A stretch of 64,000 nucleotides of DNA from Symbiodinium natans (Eukaryota > Sar > Dinophyceae > Suessiales > Symbiodiniaceae): assembly GCA_905221605.1 (NCBI GenBank), contig CAJNDS010002513.1, positions 1 through 64,000 of the forward strand. The letters run 5' to 3'. This document shows, one piece after another, positions 13,380-25,443 of this stretch. Position numbers and translations under genes: made by a program. The notes below the pieces were generated by a model. That model did no database searches and had not been told where the DNA came from. It was given only the letters and a program-made list of their open reading frames with translations. How positions within the stretch are numbered: the stretch's first letter is position 1; each line of letters begins with the position of its first letter.

Positions 13380-15090
13380 TGTAGACGCTATTCTTGGATC
13401 GGGCGGATGGTGACTGAAATCGGTAGAAGTTGTGGGAATCGTCAGTGTGGGCTCAGCTCTCTCTGGTCATCTCTCTGGTCCACTGCCTCTTCAGGGTCGT
13501 GCCCATGCTCCGGGGTCAGAGTCTGCCGGTGCTTTCCTTCGCGGTTGTCTGCACGCAGGAGAAAGAGAGCATGCGCACTTCACATGTGCATTAGCATGTG
13601 TGTAGAGTACAAACACACAGAGACATATACCTGCACATGTCAATTATGTATACTATGTATACTGTATACTTTCTTGAAGCTTTGTCCAAGTGGCGGCCAC
13701 GGTTGACTGTTGGGCTGACATTCGCTTGGTCCGGATCCAGGCTTGGAACAGGCGGGTGTGGCCGCTTGCTGCCTGTCGGCAATAGCATCTGGAACGTGAG
13801 AAGCACACGGTTGAAGGAGGCAGACGGCACTCAGACTTCGGATTTCTGTACAGCGTTGACAGACTCTACAGCAATCATGTTCGGAGCCCCCTTCGGCTAC
13901 GGGAGATGGCGCCTCGGCGGTTTTCGGCCGCCTTTGTCCTGGAAACTGGATGGCTAGCCTTGCACGCAATCCCATCGCAGATGCCGCAACGTATTCATAC
14001 GTGCTAATCATGCCAGTATGCAGGGGATTTTCGGGGCTGCGGTCATCGAAACAAACTCGTCCTAGCTGGCAGTCACTCCTGGTGCTAAACCTTTCTGTTA
14101 CCGGCCTGGCTTGTTGTCTCCATGGTCTCTGGCTCTGCCTCTGCAGGTCCAGAGGACGCCTCCTGAGCTTGCGGCCGTGGAGATGTTTCTCGGCATCCAG
14201 CGAGTTAGCAACCAAAAGCAAACCTCAACCCCAGGTCTACTTGCAGCCCGGGCGCATCTGTGCGGGATCTGCTCTCATGCTTGGGAGTCCTTCGAACACA
14301 CAAATCGTACAAGAGGGTTTCATGCAATGACCGCTAGGGGTCTCACACCACCACAGTTTTCGCCCAGCAGAGATTGAGGCAAACTTGTTCTCGCATCTCA
14401 GTACCAGCATGTTGCAATCGCTGAGGCTGTGGCGAGGGATCCGTTGTGGCATCTGCCGCGTCCATGGCAACGCTTGCACCGCGCAAGCAGCGCCGGCTAT
14501 ACACTTTTCGGTTGCATGCGACATGGCTAGACCTCCAACAAGCCCGTGATGGCGCTGAGCTGATGGCTGATGTTGTCTTTATGCGAACAGTTCGGAAGTA
14601 ACCTTGAGCGCCATGTCAGTCTGTGCCGCCCTTCATCGCCCTACTTCTTCGGACTAGGAGCAGCACATGCACCGTGTGGTCGTGATCAAACCCATTGTTC
14701 TGCCCCATGCAGCACACAATCAAAGCTCATGCGCATGCTTGAAGGCCAAAGCCCTCAGGAGCAAGGGCTTTGCGAACCCCACTCCGCGTCAAACCCCGAA
14801 CACAAGCGCAACTAGCAGTAACTAGCGTGCGTTTTTGCCAGATTCTTCTTGTGGCAAACGACCTGGCACAGACTACAGGAAAGCCCTCAGCTGCGAGAGG
14901 TGTCTGCGCTTAGTGGCCGCAAGCGTCCAGATCGAGCAGTAGCACATCGCCTCCATGGAGTGCACCTTCGAGACATTTCATGTTTACTGGAACCGGGTGT
15001 GCTTTGCCTTGGCAGAGAAGCGCAGCTACCATATTCCATTGCGAGGTGAAGACAATCAGGGCAAAGCATATGGCAGGTAAGATTCTCCAG
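13380..15090. other. stretch without supported gene
   Basis: Open frames up to 193 codons occur on the minus strand (13640-14221), but composition is irregular and there is no recognisable domain. Alternating frames on the plus strand are equally open. I do not call a gene here. Confidence 0.35.
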
Positions 15091-15099
15091 TTTCATTCA

Positions 15100-15765
15100 A
15101 TGGTGAGCCTTGAGTGCGCGCTCCATCCTCTCCAAGTCTTTCAGCGACCTCTGGAACTCCAAGGGGTGTAGATCCTCGGCGAACAAAGTACATGTCATGA
15201 CATTTTCTGCGAAGCTCGTCCCCGAAGCAGGGCTGCTCTGTGGTGGCTTTGCGGCTCTTTTCCTCTTCTCCTCCTCTCATCATGCTGTGGCTATCCGAAC
15301 ATTCGAGGCCGCCAGGCAGCTGCTTCGTGGTTCAAGGCTTTGACGCCTCTTGGAGCAGGACGTGAGCAGACAAAGGCCCTCTACCCAGGAAGTAATGTGC
15401 CGACGGAATAGTTCTTTACAGGTTACAGATCAGGCGGGATCCCGCAGGCGCAGTGGCCTTCTTTGATGGATGCTTTAATCCTGAGCTCATGTGGGCAGAG
15501 CATGCGACCGGCCCATGCACATTACCCTATAGAAATCCCCACAATCTGTAAGACGGCACTAAGTCACCAAGTATAGTAGCAAGGGCCAGTGGATTGAGAC
15601 GACAGGTACCAGTAGATGGCTACAGGCTATCCTGGTCAGTTGCGTTCGATGGCAAGGGGCAGCTGCACGGCCTCTGGGCCTTCTTCTTTGGCAGCGTCTA
15701 GCAGCTGCTGAGCCTGGCCGACCTTACTGAAAGCAAGTCTAACTTTTTCGGAGAGCTTGAGCTGT
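15100..15765 (-). CDS. two candidate exons, unknown product
   Basis: Frame at about 15106-15190 encodes an amphipathic stretch (HPLEFQRSLKDLERMER). Frame at about 15635-15765 encodes LSEKVRLAFSKVGQAQQ and onward, ending at a stop after IERN. Both look helical. No family recognised; whether they belong to one gene is not known. Confidence 0.3.
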
Positions 15766-15805
15766 GGTGATTCTTGGGCCGTGTCGTCGCATGAGAACAC
15801 GAGAG

Positions 15806-15842
15806 CTCACACACGCACACCCACACACACAGACACACACGC
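15806..15842. repeat. imperfect (AC)n microsatellite
   Basis: A run of AC dinucleotides interrupted by G and C. Similar tracts occur at 1421-1435, 45917-45938 and, as TG, at 62511-62541. Confidence 0.8.
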
Positions 15843-16708
15843 TGCTGTGAAGAAGAAACCGAGAAACACATCGCATCCAAGCTGCCATCTTCCGCCGGAA
15901 ATTAGGCGTCTTGTGCCAGAGATGCTTCTTCAGCGGCGGAGGTAGCTGAGGCATGATCAGCCTTTCCTTGGCACGCTTGGGGCAAACACCGGCTCACAAA
16001 TGCGATCCCGAAACAAAGCTACGCTGTGACTGTCGCGTTGCCTTGGCTTACTTCAATGTGACAGAGCAAGTTTCAACACTGAGGTCATCTTGCCGCTGCT
16101 TTGCAGGGTGCGCAATGAAGCTGACCTCTGGTCAACGGAGTGCCAAGAACTTGAACTTGCTCTGGAAGTCTAGAATCTACAACTGCGATTCATCCTCGAA
16201 GGTCGGTGAGAGCAGTACACTATTGGCAGGCAGAGCACACATCGAGACACTCCGTTTGAATCTCAGAGTTGGGGCCCGTACTGGATGAGTTTGGGTCGAG
16301 GCTTGTAGCAAAGACCGATCAGCAGGCAGGACTTGCTTCATGGCTGGGTTTGTGTGTGCAAGTGTGCATCTGCAGGTTTATCCCTTGCCTTCTGCCTTCT
16401 GTTTGCCTGCGTCCGAATGAGGAAAAAAACTCTGGACACTTAGTCAACATAGTTGTGTACACATTACATATCCTGACTTGTGAGTGAAGACAATGAGTCA
16501 ATCTGATCTATGTGGTCTGTGCTCCTCCTGTGGTCAGAAAGCCTTGATCTCATCGATTTGCTGAGCCACTCGGAATGTCAAAATTCAACAGCGACAGTTG
16601 CTTATCTGTCGGACCATGATGCTTGCCATGTTGTCTTGGTGCAACACTTACACGTTCTTTCGCTTGCCGGTCTGTCTTGAGCGGCACCCGAACGCGTCTT
16701 GAAATTTT

Positions 16709-17584
16709 TTACTCTGTGAAGCAGGCGATAGTCCGGCATTCGATAGATCGGCGAGTTGGTGCATCGACAGGTGTTGTTGGGTCATCGAAGGCAGTATGAA
16801 ATACTGACTGTGTTCTGCAGGGTTCTTTCTCGAAAACCTTGAACAAAAGGCACTCATCCTTGTCCATCCCGGGGTAGTAGTACCACTTGTGCTCAGGGGA
16901 AAACTCAAGGGCAAAGTTGCTGCCGATGCGATCTGGGAAATGCATCTCATACTTGATCGCTCTCGAGTAGTCGACGGACTTGGCATCACAAACAGCCAGC
17001 GGACATCGAATAGCCGGCGTCTCGCCCACACTCCTCCAAACATTTATGAAGCAGTATCTTGAACTGAGAATCCTGTCACAGTCCTCCTCTGACAGCTGCG
17101 TGCCAGTGTAGCTCTGTGATCGCGCCAAGTCGCGCACTCTGCGAGGTGCCGACTCATCGGTATAGTCTGTGTGCACCCTCATCACAGGTGCCGCTGCTTG
17201 AGACGTCTCGGAAAGCACGTTGAGACTGCTGGCGCCGGTCTCACGGACTGTGTGGTCAAACACAATCACGTCTGTACAGCCGGTGGTCTCCTTCACAATC
17301 TCTTCCACTTCCCGGTAGTAAGTCGTTGACACTTCGGCCGGGTCTAGAAAATTTGAGCATCGGGTCACCTGCTTCCTCAGTTCGAAGCCATTGACCTCGA
17401 GGGAGGCTGCGATGCCTTGCCTAGCATCTCGGATGTGCACAGCAGTTTCTTCATGCTCGTCTGCGAGTTCACCTGCGTCCGGCACACGGATGTACCTGCC
17501 GGTGCGCTTGCCTGGGACTAACTTTTGGTAGTGCAGCTTGGATACGACACCATCATGCGCTGGTGGATGTTCGTCGGCTTCCAT
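16709..17584 (-). CDS. CmcJ/NvfI-family oxidoreductase (asaB-like hydroxylase/desaturase), intronless
   Basis: A complete 291-codon frame with ATG start at 17584 and TAA stop. It matches the CmcJ/NvfI/AsaB family, known from bacterial cephamycin and fungal meroterpenoid or alkaloid pathways and proposed to act on small molecules as iron/2-oxoglutarate-type oxygenases. Visible motifs: VFDHTVR (about residue 109), HTDYT (about 137, the HxD metal pair), INVWRS (about 177), CPLAVCDAKS, WYYYPGMDKDECLLFK (about 232), FHTAFDDP (about 262, distal histidine) and a final RRSIECRTIACF. The length is that of the family (about 280-300). Unlike its neighbours it has no introns. The absence of introns and the bacterial/fungal family distribution make horizontal or retroposed origin possible. 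The substrate cannot be read from the sequence. Confidence 0.85.
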   Translation of the reverse strand: MEADEHPPAHDGVVSKLHYQKLVPGKRTGRYIRVPDAGELADEHEETAVHIRDARQGIAASLEVNGFELRKQVTRCSNFLDPAEVSTTYYREVEEIVKETTGCTDVIVFDHTVRETGASSLNVLSETSQAAAPVMRVHTDYTDESAPRRVRDLARSQSYTGTQLSEEDCDRILSSRYCFINVWRSVGETPAIRCPLAVCDAKSVDYSRAIKYEMHFPDRIGSNFALEFSPEHKWYYYPGMDKDECLLFKVFEKEPCRTQSVFHTAFDDPTTPVDAPTRRSIECRTIACFTE

Positions 17585-18058
17585 GTTCGGGGCTTTACTC
17601 GAACTCTACGGCTCTGGAGGCACTGCCTACCTCAGTGATTCAAAAGTTTCAGAATGCTTCCGTCCGTGCGATGAATGCTGGCAACAGTCAACAGGAATAA
17701 TTCAGGGCGCACTAGGGCACAACCGCAAAGCGACTCCCAAACACTTTGTACTCCCCCCTCGTCGCCCTGTCAAGCTCATGTCCATGATGACTTTAGCATC
17801 CTGCCCCTGCCCGTAACATGTGGTGACTCAGGTAGTCATGGCAACGGGTTTGCAGGAAAGCGCACCGCAGTTCTCTTCCTTTTCTCCGTTGGTGCTCAAA
17901 CATCCCACGCAGCTCCTTGGCAGCTTGATATGGGCGTTAAACAGCACTTCTCCACAAGCGTGTGTAAGCATTGAGCTTAACTGGCTACACTCCAATCTCC
18001 AGCAAGCGGCCGCCGGTGGAACGGTTTTGATTCCACACCTGCAACGTCTCAATCGCAT

Positions 18059-18763
18059 TCAATCGCCTGAAAGAATTAAGTAATTAAGCAGCGTGATATA
18101 GCCTTGTAAAGCCCAGCCGGGCAAGCCGTTTCCTGCGACTCGGACCGAAGGCCCTGGAAGCTGAAGCAGCCATTGCCTTTGTAAGCATTGTAGACAGGTT
18201 CTTGCACACATTTTAAGCACCATGTGAGATCTCTGGTGGCAGCTGCTCCAGGACGGAGAGGTCACAAAGTCAGGGGCTTTGCAAGCATGCGAGCAGAAGA
18301 CACGCTGATTGAGATGCGACTGTTTCTCCACTTGGGCAACTTGTAGGAACTGACATTCCAGGTGCCCGGCTTTGAAAAGCCTGCGGCAGCAAGCTGACAG
18401 CATGACATGCGCCCGAGCATGACAGCACGGCATCTGGATGCTAAAGCAACATTCTCTGACTTTTTCGGAAGTTCCACTCAGTGCCACCGGGTACCCAAAA
18501 TTTATAACCTGTCGGAATCCCTGCCTGAAGCAACTCCGGGCCGGTGACAGTTGCGGCCTCATGGTCGCAGCTGTGCAAACAAACTGGTGCTGCGGTCCGA
18601 TTACAAGTCTTTTGGGATGCGGACTTGCAGAAAAGTTTCCACCTCGGTACGTTGTCTGCAGGCATCCGCTTGTCGAACCAGGGCATTTCTGAAACCATCC
18701 GAAAACAGATGCTTCTGTCTGAGGTCCAGCATTCTCCACGTCGATCCTGAGCTGCCGCTGCAC
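18059..18763 (-). CDS. 234-codon open frame, doubtful
   Basis: Long for chance in this base composition, cysteine- and histidine-rich in the middle (RECCFSIQMPCCHARAH), but with no recognised domain and no start context. It may span exon plus intron, or be fortuitous. Confidence 0.2.
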   Translation of the reverse strand: MQRQLRIDVENAGPQTEASVFGWFQKCPGSTSGCLQTTYRGGNFSASPHPKRLVIGPQHQFVCTAATMRPQLSPARSCFRQGFRQVINFGYPVALSGTSEKVRECCFSIQMPCCHARAHVMLSACCRRLFKAGHLECQFLQVAQVEKQSHLNQRVFCSHACKAPDFVTSPSWSSCHQRSHMVLKMCARTCLQCLQRQWLLQLPGPSVRVAGNGLPGWALQGYITLLNYLILSGD

Positions 18764-19494
18764 TCAGCTTTGCTTGGTTGGATCTGGGAAGACGCGGAAA
18801 CTAAGCCAAGGACCAGCGGAGATGGAGCACGTCGGGTCGAGTCATAGCGAAGGGACTTTGGGTGGAGAAGGCCTGAAGAGCACTTCCATTTTAGGCGTTT
18901 GCGTGCACAGGGGATGCCATGAGCAAGGGTACAGAAGCCAATCCCTACCTGCTATCATCATTGAATCAGATAATAAGAAAATATTTGTGGCTTTTGCAGC
19001 TGCTCAGGTTGCTCTGAGATCCGGGTGGGCACGGGATGGCAGAGCATTGCATTGGCAGAGCCATGCTGAGCTCATGGCCCGCTCGGCAGCTGGCTGTGGG
19101 GGCCTGCACAGGGCTTCTTAAGGGGTGAGTGGTCCAAAGCCGGAAGAAACTGTACTTCTGGGTTGGGGCGGGGGTGCGCCCTGCATCTCCCCCCACTCCC
19201 CGCACACCGCAAGTCCCCCGATATGTGGGGCCTACATTTATGACACGGGATGTCCGGCCAAAGGAAGGATTCACGGAATATTTATTTAAATGTGTTTTTT
19301 ATGGTTTTTTAATGATTTCACAAATCCTCGATTTATGATTTATTTGTGGATATGACAACACATATGTTTACTTTATGATTGGAAATGCGTGGGCTATGCT
19401 TTCTACCTGCTCAGGACCATGCAACCACATAAGCCACGCAAAGCAAGACATCAAGTATGGCTGGTTTGGGAGGTTCAACCCTGGCTTGGGCGAG

Positions 19495-19615
19495 AGGGGG
19501 GGGGGGGGGAAGGGGCGGGAAAGGGGTGGGTTGGGCGGGGGGTGGGTGTGGCGGGGGGGGGGGGAGGGGCGGGGGCGGGCCGGGGGGGTTGTGGGGACGG
19601 GGGGCGGGGGAGAAG
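19495..19615 (+). repeat. G-rich tract with quadruplex potential
   Basis: About 120 bases on the plus strand consist largely of G runs of 3-10 separated by single A, C or T. Long poly-C tracts elsewhere in the window lie on the plus strand, so this is the one place where the G-rich strand is plus. AT-rich DNA containing TTTATGATT words lies on both sides. Confidence 0.85.
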
Positions 19616-20214
19616 GGGAACAGCACCTGGCAACTAGAAATCCTGCAAAACACAGTATATTTTATGATTTCTTTATGTTCTGTTTCGTTTAAATATTTTT
19701 CGTATGTTCTTTTTCGAATGCTTGTTAAAATTTTTCATGATTTGGATTTGGCCTGTTTGGCTCTCCACCCCCCACCTCCTCGGCCCCTCCCCCTCCCCTC
19801 CACCCTGAGTGGAAGCAGGCTAAGGTAGGCTCCAGAACAAGCTTTGTCAAAGCTAAATGAAGCCATTTCGCAGGTCATAAAAACACTTAAATTTTAAATC
19901 ATAAACACAAGAAACCTAGAAATTTACCGGAATCATAAAACTCATACAAAAATATTTTATATCAGGGCTCCTGTGGCTGGAATTGGTGTCATAAGCCTAC
20001 ATGATCCACAGACAAGACTGCAAACAAGAACGCGAGCAAGCTGCTGACTCAACATCTTTCGTGAATGCCTTTGTTCGAGCAGCAGCTTGGGAGTCTGATG
20101 CTGGTTCGGTTGTGTTTGGTTGATGGCCTCGCCGAAACAAATTCGTCACATCTCCACAACATAGTTGCATAGTTCGCCCTTCTCATTTGCCTGGATCCTT
20201 CCTACTCACCGAGT

Positions 20215-21190
20215 TGTAGTGTGCGTGGCCAATGTGATGAGACATGAAAAACTCGACATGCCCTGCACGACAGAATTGGCAATTGGTTTTCAACGTTTTG
20301 TTGACATTCTGGGTCATACTTGTAAAGATCTCATGTTCCAACACACCCACGCATGCATCCCTGCCGGAATAGAATAGGAACAATTGTGGAGAAGTGAGCA
20401 CGGCCACATACATGTCGCAATGGCTTGCATCTATCCTGCATTTACTCCAACATTCAATGCATGCACTGATTTGCCTGGAGATAGCCTCCAGCATCCCCTG
20501 CAACAGTGAAGGTGATGCATCTGACCTGAGCGCACACGGCATTGACATGTCTCCTCTCTCGCATGGCATGGTCCAAGAGGTGGCTGAGCTCACGACCCCG
20601 CCAAGACCAAACGCTGCAGACGCGGGGTCACTCTAGCCACCAGCCAGGCCAATTCGATCCCTGCCTGCATTCGTTGGAACGTTTGGCTTCGAGGTATTTC
20701 CTTGCATTTTGCGGTCTTGGCGCAGCTGCGATTCTAAGATCTACAAGGAGGGGTTTGCTCCCCACATGGCACCTTCTTCTCGCCCAGCCCAGTGCAGCCC
20801 GTTGAAAGTGCAAGCCTGAATCTAGGACCATTCAAGCTCTGTGACACCATGCCATTGCGCAGGGCACACCCCGACCCAGTACTTCTAACCTGATGCTTTA
20901 TGAAGGTCCAGAGAGCCGCCTTGGGCTCCTGCACGCGAAGGGCCATGGGGCTCCGGAGCCTCCTCCGAAGAATCTGCAACGCCACGACCTCTAAGTCAGG
21001 GTCCAGGCAGAATACTTCAAAGGACATTTATGTTTTCCATTGTTGCGGCGGCCACGATACTTCAAAGCATGCCGCAGTCGCTCTAAGACAGGAACCCCCA
21101 CGTCGAGCCTTTCCAGCCTCTCATGCTCCGATGTACGACATAACATGTTTAAATGTTCAAACAATTGGGCTTGGGTGCGCATGAATGGCT
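20215..21190 (-). CDS. multi-exon gene of unknown function
   Basis: A series of minus-strand exon-like frames: about 21190-21045 (RLERLDVGVPVLERLRHAL), about 21025-20893 (FCLDPDLEVVALQILRRRL), about 20605-20520 (RELSHLLDHAMRERRHVNA), about 20500-20400 (EAISRQISACIECWSKC) and about 20365-20215 (HEIFTSMTQNVNKTLK, then CQFCRAGHVEFFMSHHIGHA). The first two look like helical-repeat (HEAT/ARM-like) sequence. The last has a CxxC...H...HxxxH arrangement that could bind a metal. No family name is supported. Exon borders are approximate. Confidence 0.4.
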
Positions 21191-22714
21191 TTGTTTCCAA
21201 GCATTCTGGCATTCTGGCATCAGCTGTCCTTCTTGAAGAGCAACATGGAGGATTGTGGTCAAAACACACCGAGCAAGATAGAATGCATTGGCAAAGCAAA
21301 CAAGCTCAAAGTGCACGCCTCAATTCCTGGAGGCTGCTTGCCAATCTGCTCGCAACTGCTGACAGCCACAGCCCGACCTTCGCGAAGGCAGCTGATTGCA
21401 GTGCCAGCGCTGAGAAACCTTCAATTCAGAACTTGGGCAGCGGCTCCAAACTGAGACAGAAAGTGGAGCTTGTCAGAACCTCTCCAAAAAACACGAGTCT
21501 CCGTGCTGCGAGAGGACGTTTGGAGCATCGTGCGCCAAGTCTGAGTTTCAGGCGCGATGCCGGTGCAGCATTCCCGCCTCAAGCCGATACCCGGTGCAAA
21601 TAGCAAACTGCCGCATCCGAGGTCGGGTTTGCATGGAACTGGAAGATGCCTCCTTAGCAGCCTCTTGGAAGTCTAGCCAAGCTCCGAAAAGCTCCCATCA
21701 AAGGCCTCTAACGGCTCTAAGCCTGCAGTGGCGACGCGGCGCCGCAGGCACTTACGTGCTTAGATGTGTTAGACACTGTGTCACTCCTGCTCCGCGTTTA
21801 GGGCTCTTTGGGTCACACAATTTCCGGCCTCCTCGCCCGGGTCCCTATGAATCGCTACACTGCCTAATCCGGCCTGGCCTTCCACCGCATCCTCGGTCGA
21901 TTCCAGGGAGCTGCCTAGTGAGGTGCCTTGCGGCGTTCTGCGAAGATTGCGGACTTTGCGGTGCTTGCTTGCCAGCCAACGGTTAGTTCCTAGCTTTCGT
22001 CGCAGTCTTGTCTGCTTATGTCTGATTGTGTCAGGGCTGCCAACATGCAATAGCGTCGCGCAATCATTGAGCCTCCGCTGGCATCCACAGTGGTTGGCGG
22101 GCTGTGAGACGCCGGCACCTGCGAAACGAGCTGGCGGAGGACTGGCGTTCAATATGTGCTCTGAATCCGGTCGTGCTGCATGCTGATCTGCTCTTCGCTG
22201 CTCATCTCGCACAACGCGAGCCTGTCCCTGCCAGGAATATCCAGCCTCCAGAGAGACTAGAGCCTGGCGAAACCCGTCAATGTGGGCTCTTGAAATGCAC
22301 ATGCGGCGGAAGCAAGATCAAACATGCCACGCCCATGGGGTAGAGCAAACCGTAAGACATGCAGAACGGACTTGCAAAATTACAAAAAGTTTAAAAAGCC
22401 AAGGGCCGAATGGTCGCGGGCACTTGCTGCAAGCATAGTTTTGCAGTATCCTGCCTGCGCGCTGGACTCGACCAAGTGTTCGGCGAAGGAACGGTGAGCC
22501 TCCACACGCCAGCGGTTGGCCTTCGGGAAACCGGGTAAAGAGCGAGTTCAAACTTTGTTGGATCTTGCTGGCCCTAATTGCCCAACATTTGCCAAACACC
22601 CGCCTGCATGCGGATGTGCTTAACGCTCCCGAAGTGGTTCACTGCCCTGACAGCCCACAAGAAGCTGATGTCTGGGCACCCTCGTTGGATGTGTCGTCAA
22701 AGCACCCATCAGCA

Positions 22715-22850
22715 AACCAAATTTAGCTGTATCGCTCTGGAGACATATCCGGCAGTATTGGGTACCAGTAGTTCTGCTGGCATGGCCTTGCAAGCGCTGC
22801 AGCAGCTGCCGGCGACTGCAGCTTGCAGGCCCTGAAGTGTTTTCCGGAGG
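22715..22850 (-). CDS. candidate exon, unknown product
   Basis: The minus-strand frame reads LRKTLQGLQAAVAGSC and continues with a hydrophobic helix-like stretch. No recognised family; borders unknown. Confidence 0.25.
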
Positions 22851-22899
22851 GGTCCGGGTGCTTGCGGAATGTTGCGGCAGCCGGAACCAGCTCGGTAGC

Positions 22900-24250
22900 A
22901 TTTCGCAAAGTTGTGCTTCATGTCAAGGCCAGAAAGAGAAAGGCGCACGGAAGAAAGCGATGGCAATCGGAACATCCCGCCTGAAACCCAACAGGTGAAG
23001 CTGCGGCAGTGGCCCCACGTTGGCCGCAGCTAAGAGCCTTTCTCAGCAGAGCAGTGGAGCTGGTGTAGGTGTAAACTTAGTAGCTTTCAGAAAACTTCGG
23101 CTCGCGTCAATGTTCTGCTGGTCTAGGCCGCGCATGTCGTGCCTGAAGACCCTGATTCTGAAGAGTAAGTGAGAAGACTGGTTGGAACGGACAAGGCCAT
23201 TAGCTTGATATAGAGTTGAGCTCAACAGAATGACTACGCGGCAGGCCAATACATGTCTCAAGGATCATCTACGTCATCATTTCCCATGCACTTGCCAGCT
23301 GGGCTTGCGGACTGGGCATCAGCATCGGCAAACTCGGATCCACTCAGGTCCTTCGTATGGTATCTGCGGCTTGGGGTACGGAGCTTGAGTTGCAAGTTTT
23401 TTGTGGGTGGTGAGCAGTGGAGTGCCGGCTGCAATTGCTGCCTCATATGAGCCACCTATAGATCAACTTTCATTTTTCGATTGGGCACATCACGGATCTT
23501 GGGCATTCGCCACCGGGCTACCAACGCAGCAAGTTCTTTTGTAAGTAGCTTCACTATGAGCTAAGATGCGGGCCAAGACTTGCAGGCTGCTGGCACTGGA
23601 CCTTTGCTCGTGCTTCGCTGCTGATGCATCGTAGCTTCTAGTACGTGATGGTAGCATCATGTAGTAATGTAGTGCCTTTCTCCCGAAGGAAGAAGTCTGC
23701 TCAGTTACCTGCCTGCTTTAGCACGCAGCATCCTCCATTTGGGTGGGGTGGGGAGATGATTTCCCACGTATTCCCGCACCAACATTCCAGTCAAGGTGAG
23801 TGCCGACAAACTGTCATGCATCCTATGGCGATGCTACACTACCTTGCTTTGCCTGAGTGGCGTCAAAAAACCGAAGGCGCAACTAATACAACAACTTGTT
23901 GATTGCGGACGGAGTCTTTTTAGCGCACAGAGTTGACTTTCGCGGCGCATCTCTTTAGCTTGTTTGCTCACGCGAGCTTCGCGCCTGATCCCGCCCTTCA
24001 CTCTTAAGCTTGTCCGGGCTTACGCTTTTTCGCATGCGAAACCCCTCCCGGCTTGAGCAGACTAGACGGCAATGCAACAAAAACCTTGGTCAGCAGAGTT
24101 CGGAAAAATCCTTTTTAAGGGACCGGGTGCCCGGCAACATCGCAGCAAGGTTCAACGAGTCGAAGGAGAAGCCGCCTCTGATCCTGTGGGCGTATGATGC
24201 ACGGATGCTCCAAGGCAGCGCCGATGACACCGGGGATTGTGAGCTGGCTG
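22900..24250. other. stretch without supported gene
   Basis: Short frames on both strands only. No repeat or RNA gene recognised. Confidence 0.4.
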
Positions 24251-24277
24251 ATGGCTGAGGCCAGGACTGGATTCTGG

Positions 24278-24372
24278 TCAGTTGCGAGAACTCCTCATGC
24301 TTCGGAGCTTTGGTTTTGCGAAGATCGCTTGACCAGCCGTAAAGGAACGTAAGGAAGGTATCACTCCTGTCT
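24278..24372 (-). CDS. candidate exon beside the retrotransposon insertion
   Basis: The minus-strand frame contains SDTFLTFLYGWSSDLRK followed by a charged stretch. It lies 270 bp from the insertion site, so the element may have entered a gene or its intron. A plus-strand frame ending at 24258 is also open. No family recognised. Confidence 0.25.
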
Positions 24373-24639
24373 CGCATTCAGCTTAACAACCGTGACTGAA
24401 GGATGGAAACTGACAGTGTGCCTCGAGTTGGATTCAGTAACATGTGCCCGACTGCTGCGGATGCTTGCCGGCCTGCTGTCCACAGGCATGCGCAACTGGC
24501 GAGCTTGCGCGCAGCAGGCTTGCTGCTTGCCGAAACCTCGGAAGATTCCCATGCGTCTGGCCGAGCTCTGAAAGATTCGGCTCCTTTCCAAAACAAGTCA
24601 CATGACATGACACACGATGGACATCGGGAGCAAGGACTC

Positions 24640-24644
24640 CAAGA
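24640..24644. repeat. target-site duplication CAAGA, left copy
   Basis: The five bases immediately before the left LTR (TG...) are CAAGA. The same five bases follow the right LTR at 34122-34126. A 5-bp duplication is normal for LTR retrotransposon integration. Confidence 0.93.
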
Positions 24645-25435
24645 TGTGCGAAGTGTCCAAATCAAGGAAAACTTGCGCGTCGAAGAACTGAAAAACTGTG
24701 TCCACTATTCCGGCTGATCAGACCCAAGTAGACAAGGAAGTTGGTTATATACAGTTGTAAGGTGTAATGTTGCTCCAGAAGTAGCAGTATCCCTGCCAAC
24801 GGGGAACTCAAGGTAGCTAGCCTATCGTTCCAAGCCACTCCCGACGTTAACTATCGGAAGGATCCCCAGAGTTGCTATCTCCAGGGGGTGGTAACCTATC
24901 GTTCAAGATGTATCCACTAGCCGTCCGGCTGCGTGTTGTACACCTATCCCAATATTCACCTGAACAGCCACCTGCTCTCAGTATCCTCCGGCCTCCGGCT
25001 ATGAGTTGTAAAGAGAACAAATAACTATCCCAAAGGTTAGGGAAGGACCTATCCCTCGTCAACGCCCGATCCTTTTAGCTCCTCTGGCCTCCGGCTGCGA
25101 GTTGGCTAATCAGATCCACAACGTACAGGGACACTATCCACGGGGGCGAAAACTGTACAGGCGGGGCGCAGCTACACGTACGAAGTCAAGAAACAAACAA
25201 AAGAGAAAGGTGAATGAATGTACAGTGTGCTTATGTTGCTGTCTTGTTGCCCTGTAAGCCCAGACAGCAACAGCACACGAAATTCTATCCAGGCCCCTCC
25301 ATCTATCCCAAGGCTCAGTGCGCTATTCCGGCTCGTCCGCGAGGAGGTCGACATCTATCCCGGAGCAAACCCGAAATCAACTGACATCAAAACAATTGCT
25401 CCCCCGAAAGTACCTGAAAGACGTGGTGCGAAACA
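24645..25435 (-). repeat. LTR (3' LTR in element orientation)
   Basis: 791 bp, identical to 33331-34121 except at 25327. It begins TGTGCG and ends AAACA on the plus strand. Contains six TATCCC hexamers and three degenerate copies of a GCCTCCGGCTGCGAGTTG-like word (about 24917, 24987, 25086). A TATATAACC word on the sense strand near 24745, about 690 bases into the LTR, could mark the transcription start region. Confidence 0.95.
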
Positions 25436-25443
25436 CCCCCCGT
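25436..25443 (-). other. candidate polypurine tract
   Basis: On the minus strand a GGGGGG run (preceded by CAC) directly abuts the TG of the 3' LTR. It is short for a polypurine tract, but its position and strand agree with the minus orientation. Confidence 0.45.

Larger units (their letters stand above)
17590..20200. other. mostly non-coding stretch with low-complexity DNA
   Basis: Contains the G-rich tract at 19495-19615 and AT-rich TTTATGATT-containing flanks (about 19265-19390 and 19640-19965). Apart from the doubtful frame at 18059-18763, listed separately, no gene is supported. Confidence 0.4.

Noticed and set aside
18059-18763. zinc-finger (MYND-like) protein
   Set aside because: Cysteines and histidines are present but their spacing fits no known finger; kept only as a doubtful open frame.
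21040-21603. 187-codon plus-strand open frame
   Set aside because: Irregular composition; opposite to the better minus-strand exon frame at 21045-21190, and no domain.
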